From positions 159,927 to 223,926 of the forward strand of contig JAHLLA010000004.1 of assembly GCA_020444415.1 (NCBI GenBank): 64,000 bases of DNA, in the 5' to 3' direction. A program made the position numbers and the translations under genes. Positions 60,830 to 64,000 of this stretch are shown one piece after another; position 1 is the first letter of the stretch, and the number at the start of each line of letters is the position of its first letter. The notes under the pieces are model-generated. The model worked only from the letters and a program-made list of their open reading frames with translations, searched no databases and was not told the origin of the DNA. The DNA is from Bacteroidota bacterium (GTDB lineage: Bacteria; Bacteroidota; Bacteroidia; Bacteroidales; F082).

Positions 60830-61563
60830 TTCACTTCCTCCCCTTTTTTGTAAACTACTTTTTTAAGTTCTTTGCCATCCGCACCAAATTCCTTCCACTC
60901 ACCAGTTTTCTGGCCATCCTTATATTGCCCTTCCGTAATTAATTGACCGTTTATATCATATTCTTTGAAATAACCTTCCGCAACATTATCATGGAATTCC
61001 TGTTCACTTTTCAAAGATTCGTTGTCGTGAAATGACTTCTTTAATCCTTCAAATTCTCCCTGTTTGTAGTTATACTCGGCTATCAACTTACCTTCTGAAT
61101 TGTACCATTTCGTAGTACCGTCTTTCAAGCCGTTTGTATAGTAACTTTCTTCCTGGATGATACCGCCATAATCATAATACAATGTTCTTTTTCCATCGAG
61201 TAGTCCGTTCTTATAGTGTTCATCTGACTTTACGCGGCCACCGGACCCAAAGTTCAGGCGCCTTCCATCTAATTCCCCATTTGCATATTCAGCCTGTTCT
61301 TGGATATAACCCCGCGAACTAATGATTATTTGCAGGCCATTTTTTTCACCCTCCTTGTATTGTTCCAGTTTATAAATTTGACCTGATTCGAGAAAAGTAA
61401 TCCAGTTTCCGGTTTGGAGATAATTTTCAAAATTCCCCTCCACGGTCATTTTACCAACTTTTACCGAGTAGAAACCCGACTCGATGGTGTCTGGTAATAC
61501 TGTTTGTGCATGAACTCCTGAAATGAGTAGAAATGAAATGATGATAAACAATAACTTTTGCAT
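60826..61563 (-). CDS. YwqK/MORN-repeat exported protein
   Basis: This 245-residue protein has a signal peptide (KLLFIIISFLLISGVHAQ) and about eight MORN-like repeats of ~23 residues (for example YENGELDG, HYKNGLLDGKRTLYY, YYTNGLKDGTTKWY, YKDGQKTGEWKEF). Databases often label it a YwqK-type antitoxin, but an export signal and the missing toxin partner argue against that label. The start at 61563 is chosen since the promoter -7 element sits at 61582-61589, which rules out the longer reading from 61617. Confidence 0.85.
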   Translation of the reverse strand: MQKLLFIIISFLLISGVHAQTVLPDTIESGFYSVKVGKMTVEGNFENYLQTGNWITFLESGQIYKLEQYKEGEKNGLQIIISSRGYIQEQAEYANGELDGRRLNFGSGGRVKSDEHYKNGLLDGKRTLYYDYGGIIQEESYYTNGLKDGTTKWYNSEGKLIAEYNYKQGEFEGLKKSFHDNESLKSEQEFHDNVAEGYFKEYDINGQLITEGQYKDGQKTGEWKEFGADGKELKKVVYKKGEEVK

Positions 61564-61581
61564 AAGGGTTCGGTTTAAATG

Positions 61582-61589
61582 CAAAATTA
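61582..61589 (-). promoter_or_regulatory. YwqK-like gene promoter -7 element
   Basis: Minus strand TAATTTTG, 18 bases before the ATG at 61563; it lies inside the longer reading from 61617 and so excludes it. Confidence 0.6.
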
Positions 61590-61663
61590 CCTGTTTGAGA
61601 TGAACTGGCAAATTCAAATAGGATTAAAATTAGGAATGATCAAACAAAGGCGTGTGATATGGA

Positions 61664-62947
61664 TCAAATCACTTCGCCATATACATCATAAAACTCGGCT
61701 TTGGAGATCTTGACATCATAAAAATCACCGATGGTTAAATCGTTGTTTTCTGTTTTAATCAACACTTCCTGATCCACTTCCGGCGAATCAAACTCTGTCC
61801 GTCCGATATAATAATCACCTTCCTTTTTATCAATGATCGTTTTGAGAACCTTTCCTTCTTTGGCTTTATTCAGCGTAAATGAAATGTTTTGTTGCAGTTC
61901 CATCAAACGGTCGGCTCGATCCTGTTTTACTTTTACAGGCACATCATCTTTCAGTGTAAAGGCGGTTGTTCCTTCCTCTGGCGAGTATTGAAATACGCCC
62001 AGCCGTTCAAATTTTGATGCTAGAACGAAATCCATCAACTGTTTAAAATCATCTTCGGTTTCACCGGGATATCCAACGATCATTGTTGTGCGAATAGCCG
62101 CACCAGGCAATTGTTCCCTGATCTTTTTTACCAATTTCAGTGTACCTTGTTTTCCAAGTGCACGTTTCATTGATTTCAACATGTTATCACTGATATGCTG
62201 CAATGGAATATCGAGGTAATTGCAAACTTTCAGGTTATTTTTCATAACATCCAGCAGGTCTTCCGGAAATCCGGCCGGATACGCATAATGCAAACGGATC
62301 CATTCAATACCTTCTACTTCTGAAATTTTCTGAACCAGTTCGGCTATTTTTCTTTTTTGATAAATATCGATGCCGTAATACGTTAAATCCTGCGCGATCA
62401 GCATGATCTCTTTTACACCTTTTGAAGCCAAAAACTCAGTTTCTTTGACAATATCTTCCATTGCTTTTGATGTATGCTTGCCACGAATCAATGGGATGGC
62501 ACAAAAAGAACAGCTACGGTCGCAACCTTCAGAAATTTTGAGATAGGCATAATGCTTGGGTGTGGTTAATAGACGCTCACCCACCAGTTCATTTTTATAA
62601 TCGACCTCCAACTCGTTCAGCACTTCCGGCAATTCATTCACACCATAAAAACCATCTACATTCAGTATTTCACTCTGTAGTTCTTTTTTATAGCGTTCCG
62701 ATAAGCATCCGGTCACAAAAACTTTTTGAATTTCTCCTGCCTTTTTTGCTTCGACAGAACGTAAGATTGTATCAATCGACTCTTCTTTCGCATCGTTGAT
62801 AAATCCACATGTATTGATAATAATTATGTCGGAAGCTTCATCAGAATCGTGCACAATGGTATAGTCACTTTGCAATTGCCGCATCATGACTTCAGAATCG
62901 ATCAGGTTTTTGGAGCAGCCGAGTGTTATTACGTTTATTTTCTTCAT
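61664..62947 (-). CDS. rimO: Ribosomal protein S12 methylthiotransferase RimO
   Basis: RimO methylthiolates an aspartate of ribosomal protein S12 using two [4Fe-4S] clusters. The 427 residues have the N-terminal cluster cysteines C11 (TLGCSKNLIDSEVM), C47 (NTCGFIND) and C81 (TGCLSERY), the radical SAM cysteines C142, C146 and C149 (EGCDRSCSFCAIP), and a C-terminal TRAM domain (about 365-427). It follows ftsY directly on the minus strand, the usual Bacteroidota order. Confidence 0.97.
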   Translation of the reverse strand: MKKINVITLGCSKNLIDSEVMMRQLQSDYTIVHDSDEASDIIIINTCGFINDAKEESIDTILRSVEAKKAGEIQKVFVTGCLSERYKKELQSEILNVDGFYGVNELPEVLNELEVDYKNELVGERLLTTPKHYAYLKISEGCDRSCSFCAIPLIRGKHTSKAMEDIVKETEFLASKGVKEIMLIAQDLTYYGIDIYQKRKIAELVQKISEVEGIEWIRLHYAYPAGFPEDLLDVMKNNLKVCNYLDIPLQHISDNMLKSMKRALGKQGTLKLVKKIREQLPGAAIRTTMIVGYPGETEDDFKQLMDFVLASKFERLGVFQYSPEEGTTAFTLKDDVPVKVKQDRADRLMELQQNISFTLNKAKEGKVLKTIIDKKEGDYYIGRTEFDSPEVDQEVLIKTENNDLTIGDFYDVKISKAEFYDVYGEVI

Positions 62948-63904
62948 TTATGAGGAAAATAAAGTTTCGACGAATAGCGACCTGTTAAATACCTGAAGGT
63001 CTTCCATTTTCTCACCGACGCCAATATATTTCACAGGAATTTTAAATTGTTCTGAGATACCGATCACAACACCCCCTTTGGCTGTTCCATCGAGTTTTGT
63101 TAATGCGATGGCATTTACTTCGGTAGCAGCAATGAATTGTTTCGCTTGCTCTATCGCATTTTGCCCGGTGGAAGCATCCAGCACAAGTAAAATTTCATGT
63201 GGAGCATCAGGCATCAGTTTTTGCATCACCCGGCGAATTTTTGAGAGTTCGTTCATCAGGTTGACCTTATTATGCAATCGACCCGCTGTATCAATAATGG
63301 CCACATCTGCATTTTGAGCAATAGCAGATTTGAGTGTATCATACGCCACGGATGCCGGATCGGCATTCATTCCCTGACTTACCAGTGGCACGCCTGCCCT
63401 ATCGGCCCAAATGGTGATCTGGTCAACAGCGGCTGCACGAAATGTGTCGGCTGCACCCAGGATTACTGATTTACCTACTCTTTTAAAATTGTAAGCCAGT
63501 TTGCCAATTGTAGTGGTTTTTCCAACTCCATTTACCCCAACCACAAGGATCACATAAGGTTTTTTATCTTTTGGTAAATCAAAGTCTTCACCATCGCCGG
63601 TATTATTTTCAGCCAATAGCTTCTCAATTTCTTCACGTAAGATCAGATTTAACTCTTCCGTTCCGAGATATTTATCCCTTGCTACCCGTTCTTCTACACG
63701 CTCAATAATTTTAAGCGTTGTTTTTACACCCACATCAGACAATACCAATGCTTCTTCAAGATTATCAAGTACTTCATCATCCACTTTCGACTTTCCGACA
63801 ACAGCTTTTGATATCTTACTAAAAACATTCTGACGCGTTTTTTCAAGGCCTTTATCCAGACCTTCTTTTTGCTGCTTGGATGAAAATATTGAAAATAAGC
63901 CCAT
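62948..63904 (-). CDS. ftsY: Signal recognition particle receptor FtsY
   Basis: FtsY docks SRP-bound ribosomes at the inner membrane. The 318 residues have a short N-terminal helical domain and the SRP GTPase with G1 GVNGVGKTTT (about 123-132), the DTFRAAAVDQ insertion-box motif, DTAGRL and TKLDGTAKGG. The long acidic N-terminal region of E. coli FtsY is absent, as in most Bacteroidota. rimO follows with no gap. The upstream region holds a 7-bp tandem repeat. Confidence 0.97.
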   Translation of the reverse strand: MGLFSIFSSKQQKEGLDKGLEKTRQNVFSKISKAVVGKSKVDDEVLDNLEEALVLSDVGVKTTLKIIERVEERVARDKYLGTEELNLILREEIEKLLAENNTGDGEDFDLPKDKKPYVILVVGVNGVGKTTTIGKLAYNFKRVGKSVILGAADTFRAAAVDQITIWADRAGVPLVSQGMNADPASVAYDTLKSAIAQNADVAIIDTAGRLHNKVNLMNELSKIRRVMQKLMPDAPHEILLVLDASTGQNAIEQAKQFIAATEVNAIALTKLDGTAKGGVVIGISEQFKIPVKYIGVGEKMEDLQVFNRSLFVETLFSS

Positions 63905-63940
63905 TTTTTTCTTATTAATGTTGTTGGTTAAGGGTTATTA

Positions 63941-64000
63941 GTTAATGGTTAATGGTTAATGGTTAATGGTTAATGGTTAATGGTTAATGGTTAATGGTTA
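63941..64000. repeat. 7-bp tandem repeat (GTTAATG)n, reaching the window edge
   Basis: About 8.6 perfect copies of GTTAATG run to the last base of the window, preceded by imperfect copies from 63925. The array is upstream of ftsY on the minus strand (read CATTAAC there) and continues beyond the window. It is a candidate variable-number repeat. Confidence 0.95.

Noticed and set aside
60826..61563. Toxin-antitoxin system, from the common 'YwqK antitoxin' label
   Set aside because: The protein has a signal peptide and no toxin gene is next to it; the neighbour is a thioesterase.
63941..64000. Short CRISPR array at the window end
   Set aside because: The repeat is a 7-bp perfect tandem array without spacers.

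Overview
The window comes from a bacterium of the phylum Bacteroidota, probably an anaerobic or microaerophilic member of the Bacteroidales/Marinilabiliales side. The reasons are: four proteins with C-terminal type IX secretion (Por) sorting domains; many promoters with the Bacteroidota -7 element TAnnTTTG; few Shine-Dalgarno sequences; lipoproteins with PKD and FISUMP domains; DUF4252 proteins; the rimO-ftsY pair; and a tungsten/molybdenum aldehyde:ferredoxin oxidoreductase (AOR) with its own pterin cofactor genes. No rRNA, tRNA, CRISPR array, prophage or insertion sequence was seen.

Layout. 1-10.6 kb: dnaB, a secreted hypothetical protein, a large PKD/FISUMP lipoprotein, sucC, a LolD-like ATPase and a 13-repeat TPR protein. 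10.7-17.3 kb: a class V aminotransferase, a T9SS protein, and a divergent locus with an acidic T9SS protein facing a two-component system. Phased GGTTAAA repeats lie between the two promoters of that locus. 17.3-21.3 kb: an ECF sigma factor, putative anti-sigma factor, two DUF4252 proteins and an ABC exporter, all overlapping and bracketed by two ~117-bp near-identical repeats. 21.3-26.5 kb: a Rel/SpoT protein with a degenerate hydrolase site, the clpS-nfeD-floA operon, a NUDIX hydrolase and an OsmC protein. 26.6-29.9 kb: a cobalamin riboswitch driving a BtuB-like receptor and a YncE-like lipoprotein. 30-34.6 kb: a small lipoprotein, two T9SS proteins and pruA.

34.8-42.3 kb is the most distinctive region, an AOR/pterin-cofactor island. 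A thiF-thiS pair is divergent from a 719-residue AOR. Then come ppnP and a run of ModE-like regulator, moeA, an unusually short moaA, moaC and a MOSC-MogA fusion. The ThiS-like protein may act as MoaD, but moaE and a tungstate/molybdate transporter are not in the window.

42.4-51.5 kb: a KamA-like radical SAM enzyme with a very long N-terminal extension, a hotdog thioesterase, a MarR regulator, a small unknown protein, and a tight operon of Na+/solute symporter, GNAT, M20 amidohydrolase and two fold-III (alanine/ornithine-type) racemases. This suggests uptake, deacylation and racemisation of an amino-acid derivative. 51.6-57.2 kb: YceI, a pterin dehydratase, a cytoplasmic histidine kinase with a REC-cNMP-Crp regulator, then PRC-barrel, ChaB and baeRF7-like proteins, which look like a stress module. 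57.3-64 kb: an acetolactate-synthase-like enzyme paired with an aldehyde dehydrogenase, a thioesterase, a YwqK-like protein, rimO and ftsY. The window ends inside a 7-bp tandem repeat upstream of ftsY.

Calls rest on reading motifs and context only. No database search or alignment was run.
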